This document shows, in pieces, positions 15,481-25,392 of a DNA stretch of 27,541 nt. A model generated the notes under the pieces. The model saw only the letters and a program-made list of their open reading frames with translations, was not told where the DNA came from and did no database searches. This stretch comes from Amarolinea aalborgensis (lineage in GTDB: Bacteria > Chloroflexota > Anaerolineae > SSC4 > Amarolineaceae), in the NCBI RefSeq assembly GCF_900491745.1, contig NZ_UETR01000041.1, positions 1-27,541 of the forward strand, in the 5' to 3' direction. The translations under genes were made by a program, and so were the position numbers. The number at the start of each line of letters is the position of its first letter. The first letter of the stretch is position 1.

Positions 15481-15503
15481 CTCTGTCTCTCAGCGTGAGC
15501 CTG

Positions 15504-18095
<2,592 letters not shown>

Positions 18096-18108
18096 CGTTC
18101 CTCCTGTG

Positions 18109-18129
18109 CACGCGCCCGCCTGGCGCGTG
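18109..18129 (-). promoter_or_regulatory. hairpin beside the clpB ribosome-binding site
   Basis: CACGCGCC (18109-18116) and GGCGCGTG (18122-18129) form a perfect 8-bp GC-rich stem with a five-base loop. It ends four bases upstream of the AGGAGG (18099-18104) of clpB. It might modulate translation; the stem does not include the Shine-Dalgarno itself. A possible -10 (TATACT) on the minus strand is at 18167-18162, with no convincing -35. Confidence 0.4.
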
Positions 18130-18200
18130 GTTATTATGAATGAATCGCGTTCCTGCGCGTGAGTATACGCCGCGTGTGTTAGAAAAACGTTGACGCAGCA

Positions 18201-18230
18201 TTGGCGCTGCGCTAGAGCCTGCGCTAAAAT
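18201..18230 (+). promoter_or_regulatory. probable promoter of the hydrolase/LarA-family pair
   Basis: TTGGCG (18201-18206), an 18-base spacer and TAAAAT (18225-18230). Initiation near 18237 gives a short leader with AGGAG at 18248-18252 before ATG 18259. A TTGACG at 18190-18195 could be an alternative -35 for TAGAGC. Confidence 0.45.
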
Positions 18231-18258
18231 TCACCCAGGCTTCAGCCAGGAGAAAAAC

Positions 18259-19035
18259 ATGCCAGAACAACCGATTTCTTTCCAAAACCAGGGGCAAACG
18301 CTGTTCGGAATGATTCATATTCCGTCCGGTCCTGGCCCATTTCCCGCGGTGCTGCTCTTTCACGGCTTCACGGCCGATCGCAACGAGCACCACTTCTTAC
18401 TCGTCAAGGCCGCACGGGCGTTGATGGCGGCTGGCTTCGTCGCCCTGCGCTTCGATTTCCGCGGCTCCGGTGAAAGCGAGGGCGATTTCAGCCAGGTCAC
18501 CATCGAAGGCGAGATCAGCGATGGCCTGACCGCACGCGCCTGGCTGCAGGCCCACCCCGCGGTTGACGCAGCCCGCGTCGGTGTCTGCGGCATCAGCGTC
18601 GGCGGCGCGGTGGCCGCGTGCCTGGCCGGCCGCGCGCAGGATGTGTCGGCGTTGGTGTTATGGGCGCCGGTCGGCGATCCGGCGCGGGTTTTCAGCCAGG
18701 CGGGGGGTGGGAGCGGCAGCGGTTTTGCGCCGACGCCCGTAGAGACAGGGCTGGACATTGGCGGCTTGATTGTGGGTCAGGGCATGATTGCCGATGTCAT
18801 GCGCGTGCGCCCTGTGGATGAGGCGCGTGGGCACAGCGGCCCTGTCCTGGTCATCCACGGCACGGCTGATCAGACCGTGCCGCCATACAATGGGGAGATG
18901 TACAAAGAAGCGCTTGGCGAGCGCTGCACCCTGGTGTGGATCGAAGGCGCAGATCATACATTTTCGCGCACCTGGTGGGAGCAGGAGGTGATTCAGCGCT
19001 CGGTGGCCCATTTCCAGGCGCAGTTGGCGGCGTGA
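18259..19035 (+). CDS. alpha/beta hydrolase (dienelactone-hydrolase/peptidase S9-like)
   Basis: 258 residues from ATG 18259, which has AGGAGA nearby; the frame upstream of it is not conserved-looking and overlaps the promoter. Canonical alpha/beta hydrolase features: oxyanion HGF (35-37), FDFRGSGES (66-73), nucleophile elbow GISVG (S113), acid D204 in GTADQTVP and H233 in GADHTF. It has no signal peptide, so it acts in the cytoplasm, probably as an esterase or lipase-type enzyme; the natural substrate cannot be told. It is followed after about 22 bases by the LarA-family gene and probably co-transcribed with it. Confidence 0.88.
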   Translation: MPEQPISFQNQGQTLFGMIHIPSGPGPFPAVLLFHGFTADRNEHHFLLVKAARALMAAGFVALRFDFRGSGESEGDFSQVTIEGEISDGLTARAWLQAHPAVDAARVGVCGISVGGAVAACLAGRAQDVSALVLWAPVGDPARVFSQAGGGSGSGFAPTPVETGLDIGGLIVGQGMIADVMRVRPVDEARGHSGPVLVIHGTADQTVPPYNGEMYKEALGERCTLVWIEGADHTFSRTWWEQEVIQRSVAHFQAQLAA

Positions 19036-19057
19036 CCAGCAGATTGGCAGATTGAAG

Positions 19058-20407
19058 ATGGGGATGGAGAGAGATGAAGAATCCGGCGGCGTGGGCAAGA
19101 GTTACCAGGCGCCCTTTGGCCGGGGCCGCCTGACTTTCTCCCTGCCGCCCGCGGTTGCCAGCCTCGACGTGATCGCGGCGCCCGCGTTCCCGCCGCTGGA
19201 GGACTTACCTGCGGCCGTAACGCAGGCCCTGGCTCATCCCCTGGGCGCTCCGCGTCTGCGTGACCTGGCGCAGCCAGACGTGCAGGTGTGCCTGGTCTTT
19301 ACCGATGCCACCCGCGCCTGTCCCGATGAGGTGCTGGTCCCGGCGCTGCTGGCTGAGCTGGCGGCTCGACTGAGCTCGCCGAAGTCCGCGGCCGGCGTCC
19401 CCGATGCCAACATCACCCTGCTGTGCGCCACCGGCCTCCATCGCGCCAGCACGCCGGCTGAGAAAATCGCCAAGCTGGGCGCGGACATCGTGGCTCGCTG
19501 CCGCGTCGTGGATCATGACGCGCAGCAGGACGTGGTCAGCCTGGGGCAAACGGAGCATGGCATTCCGCTGACGATCAATCGCGTGGCGGCAGCCGCCGAT
19601 CTGCTGCTTGCCACGGGTGTGGTGGAACCCCATCAGTACGCCGGGTTCAGCGGCGGCAGCAAGATCGTAGGTGTGGGCATCGCCGGGGAGCCAACGATTG
19701 CCTTCACGCACGGCCCGGCCATGCTCGACCAGCCCGGTGCGCGCCTGGGGAATCTGCAGGGCAATCCGTTTCAGGCCGCGGTGCGCGAAGCCGGCCGGCG
19801 GGCGCGCCTGCAGTTTGTGCTGAACGTGGTGCTGGATGGAGAAGGGCGGGCGCTGGCCGTTGCGGCAGGCGCACCCGATGCGGTGCACGATCACCTGGCC
19901 GTGGCGGCGCAGGCGGCCAGCGTGGTGCATGCGGCGCACCCGTACGATGTGATCATCGCAGGCGTCGGTTTCCCCAAAGATCAGAACTTCTATCAAGCCA
20001 GCCGCGCGGCCACCTACGTGGGATTGGTCGAACGACCGGCGCTGGCGGTGGGAGGCGTCGTTATCCTGCCTGCCCCTTGCCCAGAGGGCATCGGCGCAGG
20101 CGCAGGGGAGCAGCGCTTTGCCGATCTCATGCGCGCGGGCGCCGATCGGCCCGCGCTGCTCTTAGCAGAGATGCGCGCCCACGGCTTTCCCCCTGGCGCG
20201 CAGCGCGCGTTCATGCTGGCCCAACTGCTGGAGCGTTTTCGGCTCGTGGTCGTCGGTTGTGAAACCCCATCGGCGCTGGCGGCCTGCCACGTGCGCACGG
20301 CGGCCAGCATCGAAGACGCGTTGACCTGGGCAGCCGATCAAGCCGGACACAGCCTGCGCGTGGCGCTTGTCCCGCATGCGCTGACCACGGTGCTGACGCT
20401 GGGCTAA
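19058..20407 (+). CDS. LarA-family nickel-pincer-dependent racemase/epimerase
   Basis: 449 residues from ATG 19058; ATG 19064 or GTG 19091 are alternatives, and no strong ribosome site decides. The LarA motifs are all present at the expected spacing: DATRACPD (83-90), ATGLHR with H128, EPHQYAGFSGGSK with H192 and K202, and THG with H218. These match H108, H174, K184 (cofactor thioamide link) and H200 (Ni ligand) of Lactobacillus plantarum LarA. Members racemise or epimerise 2-hydroxy acids using the NPN cofactor made by LarB, LarC and LarE, none of which is in the window. Specificity for lactate is not implied, because LarA homologues use many 2-hydroxy acids. The adjacent hydrolase could supply the hydroxy acid (inference). 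Confidence 0.88.
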   Translation: MGMERDEESGGVGKSYQAPFGRGRLTFSLPPAVASLDVIAAPAFPPLEDLPAAVTQALAHPLGAPRLRDLAQPDVQVCLVFTDATRACPDEVLVPALLAELAARLSSPKSAAGVPDANITLLCATGLHRASTPAEKIAKLGADIVARCRVVDHDAQQDVVSLGQTEHGIPLTINRVAAAADLLLATGVVEPHQYAGFSGGSKIVGVGIAGEPTIAFTHGPAMLDQPGARLGNLQGNPFQAAVREAGRRARLQFVLNVVLDGEGRALAVAAGAPDAVHDHLAVAAQAASVVHAAHPYDVIIAGVGFPKDQNFYQASRAATYVGLVERPALAVGGVVILPAPCPEGIGAGAGEQRFADLMRAGADRPALLLAEMRAHGFPPGAQRAFMLAQLLERFRLVVVGCETPSALAACHVRTAASIEDALTWAADQAGHSLRVALVPHALTTVLTLG

Positions 20408-20422
20408 TCGCGGATTCTCCCA

Positions 20423-20800
20423 GGTTCGGTCCCCTGGCCGGACGATGTGATCGCAGCGCGGGCGTTGTCACCCGGTAGGTCCGGCCTCCTGGCCGGACGA
20501 CGTGGTCGCAGGGCGGGCGTTGTCACATCGGAGATGTGACCTGCGGAGAAGGGCGTGATCGCACAACGGGCATTGTCACCCGGTAGGTCCGGCCTCCTGG
20601 CCGGACGACGTGATCGCAGGGCGGGCGTTGTCACACCGGAGGTGGGACCTACGGAGAAGAGCGTGATCGCACAACGGGCATTGTCACCCGGTAGGTTCGG
20701 CCTCCTGGCCGGACGACGTCGTCGCATCACGGGCGTTGTCACACCAGAGATGTGACCTACGCAGAGGGTGTGGTCGCAAATGCGGGCGTTGTGACGGGGG
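20423..20800. repeat. tandem array of dimeric ~108-bp units (two ~54-bp halves)
   Basis: The core GTGRTCGCA-N6-CGGGCRTTGTCAC recurs seven times. Core starts are 20447, 20502, 20555, 20610, 20663, 20718 and 20770, at spacings of 55, 53, 55, 53, 55 and 52. Alternate linkers differ: one holds the hairpin GTCCGGCC-TCCT-GGCCGGAC (20478-, 20586-, 20694-, exact 108-base period; a diverged first copy is at 20423), the other an AGATGTGACCTACG-type segment. The array fills the gap between the LarA-family gene and dedA, and the dedA stop codon (20811-20813) lies in the last linker-like CCTACGCAGG. No coding function is claimed. Confidence 0.9.
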
Positions 20801-20810
20801 AGATGTGAAC

Positions 20811-21452
20811 CTACGCAGGTGGCGGTGCATCGGATGCTGACTTGCTGGCGCGCTTATCCTCGGTTCGCCAGCTCTTGAGCAACCGCCAGCCGAAGAAGAT
20901 GACGCCGGCGATGCCCAAGATGACCCACGTGAGGTCGCCCATGGTAGCGCTGATGGCTTCCACGCGATCGCTGAAGAATTTGCCCAGCAGCACGTAGATC
21001 AGAACCCACAACGTCTCTCCGGCGATGTCCCAAGCCAGGAAGGTGGGATAGGAAAAGCGCGTGATGCCACAGGTGAGGTTGAGCACCGGGCCGAGCGGCG
21101 TCATCAGCCAGCGGGTCAGAAAAACGCTGAGGCTGCCCCAGCGCGCAACGGCAGTCTCGGCCTGCGCCATGCGCTGTGCGCCGCCCAGCCGGTCTGTCAC
21201 ACGAATGACAAGGCGCTCTCCGCTCCAACGTCCAATGGCATAACCAAGTTGATCGCCGACCACGGCCGCGAAGCTGACCAGGGCCACGACAGCAAGCAGG
21301 TTCAGGTCGCCCTGCGCCACAAAGGAGCCAACCACGATCAGCAGCAGCGTCACGGGGAGGGGCAGCCCCACGGCCGCCATGACCGTGACCACAAACAGGG
21401 CAGGCAGGCCGTAAGTAGAGAAGGCCAGCAGAAGGGTTTCCGATAGGCTCAT
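20811..21452 (-). CDS. DedA family membrane protein (VTT domain)
   Basis: 213 residues with about five hydrophobic segments. DedA hallmarks: a re-entrant-like VGLPLPVTLLLIVVGSFVA, GDQLGYAIGRWSG (family G-D-xx-x-Y-x-x-GR), and FLTRWLMTPLGPVLNLTCG-type F-x-x-R-x-x-x-P followed by FLAWDIAGETLWV. The family includes undecaprenyl-phosphate and phospholipid translocases needed for membrane homeostasis. The tail is Ser/Ala/Pro-rich. Its ATG overlaps the stop of the upstream small membrane protein (ATGA, 21449-21452). The exact lipid substrate is unknown. Confidence 0.9.
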   Translation of the reverse strand: MSLSETLLLAFSTYGLPALFVVTVMAAVGLPLPVTLLLIVVGSFVAQGDLNLLAVVALVSFAAVVGDQLGYAIGRWSGERLVIRVTDRLGGAQRMAQAETAVARWGSLSVFLTRWLMTPLGPVLNLTCGITRFSYPTFLAWDIAGETLWVLIYVLLGKFFSDRVEAISATMGDLTWVILGIAGVIFFGWRLLKSWRTEDKRASKSASDAPPPA

Positions 21453-21850
21453 GGCGTGGGTCGTGGCTGGCGCCCAAAGAGGCGCTGCAGCAGCGATGGA
21501 GGATGCAATGGTTCGGCAGGCTGCGCGGCAGAGGTGGGATTGGCGGCGCGGTAGCTCTTGATGGTCTCGTAGAGAAGATTGATGAGATCGCCAACGGGTC
21601 GTTTTTGCTCAGTCGCCACGGCGCTGAGTGGGCGGCGGTCGGGCCGATCCGGCAGACCGAGCGCTTCCAGCAAGACGGGAGGCGGAATGTGGTATGAGCG
21701 GGCGACGTAACCGACGCTCATCCAGGGCTGGATGGTTTCATCCACCAACGGCCGCGGCGCGTGACGAAGGGCGCGGGTGGTAAACACCAAGACGATCAGC
21801 AACGAGAGCAGGAGACCGAGCATAAGCAGAATTCGAGACCGCACACTCAC
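21449..21850 (-). CDS. conserved-looking small membrane-anchored protein of unknown function
   Basis: 133 residues beginning at GTG 21850, six bases after AAGGAGGA. One N-terminal transmembrane helix (about 7-26, ILLMLGLLLSLLIVLVF) is followed by a soluble region. Residues 42-100 (WMSVGYVARSYHIPPPVLLE, EALGLP, then PVGDLINLLYETIKSYR) look like a compact helical domain. The C-terminus is Pro-rich. I do not recognise a named family. The four-base overlap with dedA indicates coupled translation and a probable functional link to the DedA transporter. Confidence 0.65.
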   Translation of the reverse strand: MSVRSRILLMLGLLLSLLIVLVFTTRALRHAPRPLVDETIQPWMSVGYVARSYHIPPPVLLEALGLPDRPDRRPLSAVATEQKRPVGDLINLLYETIKSYRAANPTSAAQPAEPLHPPSLLQRLFGRQPRPTP

Positions 21851-21875
21851 GGCAGGTCCTCCTTCAGAATCCTGG

Positions 21876-22460
21876 TCAAGACAAAAGACCAGAAGTCCGT
21901 GTCACGGTCAACCAAAATTCGCGATAGATAGCAGCCAGATCGTCCAGCGAATAATGGGCATTGAGCCCGCTGGGGTTCGGCAAGACCCATATCTCGCTTG
22001 CGCCTATGGACTGCGGCTGACGCCCCTGAGCAGATTTGGGCTGGTCAAAAGCGGTGCGATAGGCGGTGATGCCCAGCACCGCTAACGCCCTGGGGCGAAA
22101 TTGCTCCAGCAGGACGATCAAACGCTCGCCGCCGGCGCGCAATTCTGAGCGAGTCAACTCCGCGGCCGTCGCCGTAGCCCGCGCCGCCAGGTTGGTAATG
22201 CCGCAACCATAACGCACCAGAGTCTGATCTTCATCGGCAGACAACAGCCGCTCGGTGATTCCAGCGCGCTGAATGGCCGGCCAGAAGCGATTGCCTGGCC
22301 GCGCGAAGTGATGACCCGTGAAGGCGGAGTACAGCCCTGGGTTGATGCCGCAAAAGAGAACGGTCAACCCAGGCGTCAGGACATCGGGCACGGTTTTGCC
22401 GGCCGCGGCTTGCAACTCGGCCGGGGTTGGGCGTCGCCATGCTGATTGAGAAGAAGCCAT
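21876..22460 (-). CDS. mug: G/U mismatch-specific uracil-DNA glycosylase (Mug/TDG-like)
   Basis: 194 residues. Uracil-DNA glycosylase superfamily family-2 motifs: GINPG (38-42), whose N40 is the catalytic/water-positioning Asn of Mug, followed by FARPGNRFWPA, and motif 2 NPSGLNAHYS (162-171), whose NPSGL wedge fills the flipped-base gap. It removes uracil or ethenocytosine paired with G. The start at ATG 22460 has GGAGGAA. It lies 61 bases after the SDR gene and 25 bases before the small membrane protein gene on the same strand. No helicase or ligase is nearby. Confidence 0.93.
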   Translation of the reverse strand: MASSQSAWRRPTPAELQAAAGKTVPDVLTPGLTVLFCGINPGLYSAFTGHHFARPGNRFWPAIQRAGITERLLSADEDQTLVRYGCGITNLAARATATAAELTRSELRAGGERLIVLLEQFRPRALAVLGITAYRTAFDQPKSAQGRQPQSIGASEIWVLPNPSGLNAHYSLDDLAAIYREFWLTVTRTSGLLS

Positions 22461-22521
22461 GGCCGGGTTCCTCCGTACAAAAACTGGGCTGCGCGCCTTG
22501 TCGCGGCCTCGATCAGCCGAA

Positions 22522-23358
22522 TTATATCATATCCAGACTCAAATCCCATAGGCGCGCGGCCGCGGCCGTATCGTAGGAGGCTTTGGTCGAAGCGGTGACC
22601 TTGCCATTCGAGAAATACTTGCCGGTTACACCCTCTACCGCCGGCGCCGAAGCCAGGTAGATGCTGGTCTGCGCGCCCTTCTCTGGCGTCAGCGCCACCA
22701 GCTTCTGCATGCTTTTCATAAGAACGCTCGCCAGGCTGCCGTTGTTGTGGCCGAACTTGGTCGCCACAAAGCCAGGATGGAGCGCATTGGCGGTGACGTT
22801 GGCGCCCTTGAGCCGCCGCGCCAGCTCGTACGTGAACATGACGTTGGCTAATTTTGAATGGGCATAGGGCTTCCATCCCTGGCCATAGCCTTGCTTGAAC
22901 TCGACATCGTTCAGATTGAGGCTGCTGCCCTGGTGCGCATCGGAAGAAACGTTGACGATGCGGCTCGGTGCGCTGGCCTTGAGGATGTCGAGCAGTTCGT
23001 TGGTAAGCACGAAATAGTTGAGATGATTGAGCGCCCAGGTCATTTCGCGGCCTTCGGCAGTCTCCTGGCGTTTGGCAAAATAGCCGCCCGCGTTATTGAC
23101 CAGCACATCCAGGCGGTCATATCGGCGCTTGAACTCGGCCGCCGCTTGACGCACCTGCCGCACCTGCGACAGATCGGCGACAAGGAACTCAATGGCTTGA
23201 TTCCCAGTGGCCTGCTTTATTTCCTGCGTCACGGCCGCGGTCTTTTGCGCATTGCGTCCCACACCGACTACTGTCGCGCCCATGCGCGCCAGCGACATGG
23301 CCGTCACCTTGCCAATCCCATCCGTGGCCCCGGTCACCAGGCAGATTTTGTCTTTCAC
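22522..23358 (-). CDS. short-chain dehydrogenase/reductase (retinol-dehydrogenase-like)
   Basis: 278 residues from GTG 23358, chosen because GAGGGAC stands just upstream and the Rossmann fold begins immediately (KDKICLVTG). An in-frame GTG at 23448 would add 30 non-conserved residues. Motifs: cofactor loop TGATDGIG (9-16), ADLS (61-64), NNAG (88-91), the catalytic Ser region NVSSD (136-140) and YAHSK (Y165, K169), then HPGFVATKF. This is the classical SDR layout with NADP preference suggested by the GRN basic residues after strand 2. The substrate is unknown; relatives act on retinol-like or other hydrophobic alcohols. Confidence 0.9.
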   Translation of the reverse strand: MKDKICLVTGATDGIGKVTAMSLARMGATVVGVGRNAQKTAAVTQEIKQATGNQAIEFLVADLSQVRQVRQAAAEFKRRYDRLDVLVNNAGGYFAKRQETAEGREMTWALNHLNYFVLTNELLDILKASAPSRIVNVSSDAHQGSSLNLNDVEFKQGYGQGWKPYAHSKLANVMFTYELARRLKGANVTANALHPGFVATKFGHNNGSLASVLMKSMQKLVALTPEKGAQTSIYLASAPAVEGVTGKYFSNGKVTASTKASYDTAAAARLWDLSLDMI

Positions 23359-23456
23359 GCGTCCCTCTTTTTTCCTGATTGTTTTCTTGCCGCGCCCATC
23401 TGGCGCGTCGCTTGCTTCATTCGACGATAGCGCCGCGGTTCTCGTCACCGGCTGCG

Positions 23457-23489
23457 AGACTTCGGAAGTCTGGCTGATTTCGGAAGTCT
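23457..23489. repeat. palindrome plus direct repeat in a divergent intergenic region
   Basis: AGACTTC-G-GAAGTCT (23457-23471) is a 7-bp-arm palindrome. Its right part TTCGGAAGTCT recurs at 23479-23489, an 18-base step. The elements lie between the divergent SDR and DinB-like genes and could be operator half-sites. Confidence 0.5.
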
Positions 23490-23592
23490 AGCTCACTGTG
23501 ACGCGGCGGCAGTTCGCCGGACAATAGCGCATGCGGCGGCGCGATGGGCCGCTGTAGGGAGAAGCGCGCAGGAATCAGAAGGAGGCGGAGCC

Positions 23593-24084
23593 ATGCATGT
23601 GAGCGACATTTTGATGTACGGGCATCTGACCGTGCAGCACACCGTGGAGCAATTCCCGGCCGCTGAGGTGGAGACGACGGGCGCGTGCGGCTACTGGTCG
23701 GTCAAGGACCTGGTGGCGCATTTCAGCTCGTTCGAGTGGGCGCTGGTAGACCTTCTCAATCAGTTCGTTCACCCCGGCCATCCGACTCCCGTCTTGGACG
23801 CGTTCATCCAGCGCGATGATCAGTTCAACGATGAACAGGTGAACCAGCGCCAGGGCATGACCTTCGCCGAGGTTTACGCCGAGTATCAAACCGCACACGC
23901 GCAGGTGCGCGACCTGGCCGCGCAGCTTCCGGCTGATCTCTGGCGTCAGGCCGGCGCGCTGCCCTGGTATGGCGCTGAGTACGACCTGGAGGATTTCATC
24001 GTCTACACCTACTACGGTCACAAGCGCGAGCACTGCGGCCAGATCGCGACCTTCAGCGATCGGTTCAAGGGACTATCAGGATAG
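23593..24084 (+). CDS. DinB/DfsB-like four-helix-bundle protein
   Basis: 163 residues with an AAGGAGG ribosome site before ATG 23593. It shows the DinB-superfamily pattern of four amphipathic helices. GYWSVKDLVAHFSSFE (33-48) carries the first metal-ligand His (H43), and YYGHKREHCGQI (140-151) carries the other two (H143, H147). Members bind a divalent metal and include thiol-dependent S-transferases and the ClbS/DfsB colibactin-type resistance group. No enzymatic role can be fixed here. The gene is divergent from the SDR gene. Confidence 0.8.
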   Translation: MHVSDILMYGHLTVQHTVEQFPAAEVETTGACGYWSVKDLVAHFSSFEWALVDLLNQFVHPGHPTPVLDAFIQRDDQFNDEQVNQRQGMTFAEVYAEYQTAHAQVRDLAAQLPADLWRQAGALPWYGAEYDLEDFIVYTYYGHKREHCGQIATFSDRFKGLSG

Positions 24085-24161
24085 CTACGAAGATATTACG
24101 ATCGTGGGCGAGGCGGGTGCCACCCGGCGCTAACCAGCGACGCCGGGCATCATTGACCTGA

Positions 24162-24283
24162 TCATTGTTGTAGATCGGGCGATGGCGCCTGATGCCCGCG
24201 CCAGCGCAATAAGGCGGCGGCATGGGCTTTGCGCAAAACGAAACGATCGGCCTCAGTGCGCAATCTCTCCAACTCAGCCCTAA
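24162..24283 (-). pseudogene. truncated 3' end of an RHH antitoxin-like gene (duplicate of 25373-25813)
   Basis: On the minus strand this encodes ERLRTEADRFVLRKAHAA, LLRWRGHQ and a short tail PSPDLQQ before a stop, matching the C-terminus of the intact gene at 25373-25813. At DNA level 24173-24280 matches 25408-25515 over 108 bases with 13 mismatches. Upstream of codon A-E-L the similarity ends abruptly and the sequence becomes the plus-strand lectin-like fragment. The gene thus lost its first hundred or so codons by rearrangement. Confidence 0.75.
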
Positions 24284-24284
24284 G

Positions 24285-24554
24285 GTGGATGGGAGTATCA
24301 CGACGGCGAAGGTGGCGGATGGGGCGGTGACAAGAGCGAAAATGTCTGATGATACGATTTTGCGCACCTATGCGCCAATACAGGCAAAGGCTCAGTATGG
24401 ATCGGTTCCTTTTTTTACGACCATCTGTGATACAATCTCGATCATCTTCGCGCAACCATTTGCGCGGCTTCCAGTCGTGATAATCAACCAAAACGAGGGA
24501 AGCGCCGGCTATGGCAACCCCCTTGTCTATGACGTGCGAACAGATGGATTCTGA
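24285..24554 (+). pseudogene. fragment of a tail-fibre/H-type-lectin-like protein
   Basis: The frame encodes DGSITTAKVADGAVTRAKMS, a spike/tail-fibre-style repeat, then a beta-rich stretch with IIFAQPFARLPVVIINQNEG and a final VYDVRTDGF, an order resembling H-type lectin domains (PF...P.V...GF). It is cut at both ends. Its open frame extends left to ATG 24222 only through the antisense of the antitoxin remnant, and it stops just where the lectin strand would continue. Phage or cell-surface origin is possible. The next 189 bases, up to the mazF stop, hold nothing I can identify. Confidence 0.45.
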
Positions 24555-24743
24555 GTATCGAAGGGGGGTGCCTGTGCCACATTGGGATGGGTCAACTGGA
24601 TAGCGATCGGCAACTAACATAAATGATCATCGTCCGCCTAATCGGTCATGGCATCAAAGCGGCTACGAGGCTAGCGTTCATGTGGCTTGGCCATCACAGA
24701 GGTAGGTGTAATTTCGTCACGGGTTGACACAGCGATCACATTG

Positions 24744-25073
24744 TCATGACGTGGATAGCGCTGATTTGAGGCAATTCTGTACCGCGTCCCAGTCACGCGG
24801 TGACAAGTGACCCACAACAATGATAGACGAGGCAGGCATAGTTGCCAAGAAGGAGCGAAATGCCGATGGTTGACGGAGACCGGCTGTAGCCCAATCACGC
24901 AACAGGTAATCACTCGGCATCGTGGCGCTTGCTACCTGGGTTGTCAAAACACCGAGAATGACATCAGGGCGCGTCTTATGGTAGAGATCGGTAGACACTA
25001 CCACGGTCGGGCGGCGCTTGGTACCGGTTGCGCCTGGGAACTCGACAGTCACGACATCGCCAGGTCTTACCAT
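24744..25073 (-). CDS. MazF/PemK-family mRNA interferase toxin
   Basis: 109 residues. The MazF fold is shown by the N-terminal GDVVTVEFPGATGTKRRPTVVVS, with the conserved GDV and R-R-P-x-V-V, the middle QVASATMPSDYLL strand region, and the C-terminal GHLSPRDWDAVQNCLKSAL (G-x-L-S...D...V). These toxins cut mRNA at short sequences. Its ATG overlaps the last seven bases of the upstream antitoxin gene, typical for a pair. Confidence 0.85.
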   Translation of the reverse strand: MVRPGDVVTVEFPGATGTKRRPTVVVSTDLYHKTRPDVILGVLTTQVASATMPSDYLLRDWATAGLRQPSAFRSFLATMPASSIIVVGHLSPRDWDAVQNCLKSALSTS

Positions 25074-25318
25074 GCGTCATCCGGCCCTGCCCATTCTGAT
25101 TGCCGGGCGTACATAAGACTGGCTGTGGATAAATCGGTCATGTCCTGGTCCGTCCACACGTCGCTCACATCCAAAGAGGGTGTGCCAGCATAACGCTCCT
25201 GGAGAAAGGCGACGAAGTCCCAGACCTCGCTAATTTTTTCCGGTGGTAATGTGAGCAGGGCTTGCATGATTTGCCGGAGTCGATGCCCTGGCGTTGGTTG
25301 TGTGGTTAGAGTTTGCAT
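25067..25318 (-). CDS. antitoxin partner of the MazF-like toxin (DUF2281-like)
   Basis: 83 residues beginning at ATG 25318 just after GAGGTGA. The segment RLRQIMQALLTLPPEKISEV, WDFVAFLQ, ERY matches the DUF2281-type antitoxin pattern (helix, LPPEK, V-x-D-F-I-x-F-L). The tail is acidic and aromatic (QSEWAGPDDAW), probably the toxin-binding part. No classical AbrB or RHH domain is apparent. It overlaps mazF by seven bases. Confidence 0.75.
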   Translation of the reverse strand: MQTLTTQPTPGHRLRQIMQALLTLPPEKISEVWDFVAFLQERYAGTPSLDVSDVWTDQDMTDLSTASLMYARQSEWAGPDDAW

Positions 25319-25363
25319 CAGTCACCTCGGACGAACCCGGTTCGAAATGTTGTTCGCAGGACA

Positions 25364-25392
25364 AGTATAGCATTACCGATAGATAGTTGCAA
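25364..25392 (-). promoter_or_regulatory. promoter of the MazF-type toxin-antitoxin operon
   Basis: On the minus strand TTGCAA (25392-25387), a 17-base spacer and TATACT (25369-25364) with an extended TGC in front. The -35 lies inside the 3' end of the upstream RHH antitoxin-like gene, whose final codons and stop are made of promoter sequence. Confidence 0.65.

Noticed and set aside
18096..18258. CIRCE or sigma-32-type heat-shock control of clpB
   Set aside because: No TTAGCACTC/GAGTGCTAA inverted repeat and no CTTGAA/CCCCAT-type boxes were found in the upstream region.
20404..20742. 112-residue minus-strand frame over the tandem repeats
   Set aside because: A 108-base period keeps any stop-free frame open by arithmetic. 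The translation is a low-complexity Arg/Pro repeat without ribosome site.
20423..20800. CRISPR array
   Set aside because: Both core and linkers are repeated, so there are no unique spacers. The unit is too long and no cas genes are present.
24222..24284. Start of the lectin-like frame at ATG 24222
   Set aside because: These 21 codons are the antisense of the duplicated antitoxin 3' end, so they are not part of the lectin-like protein.
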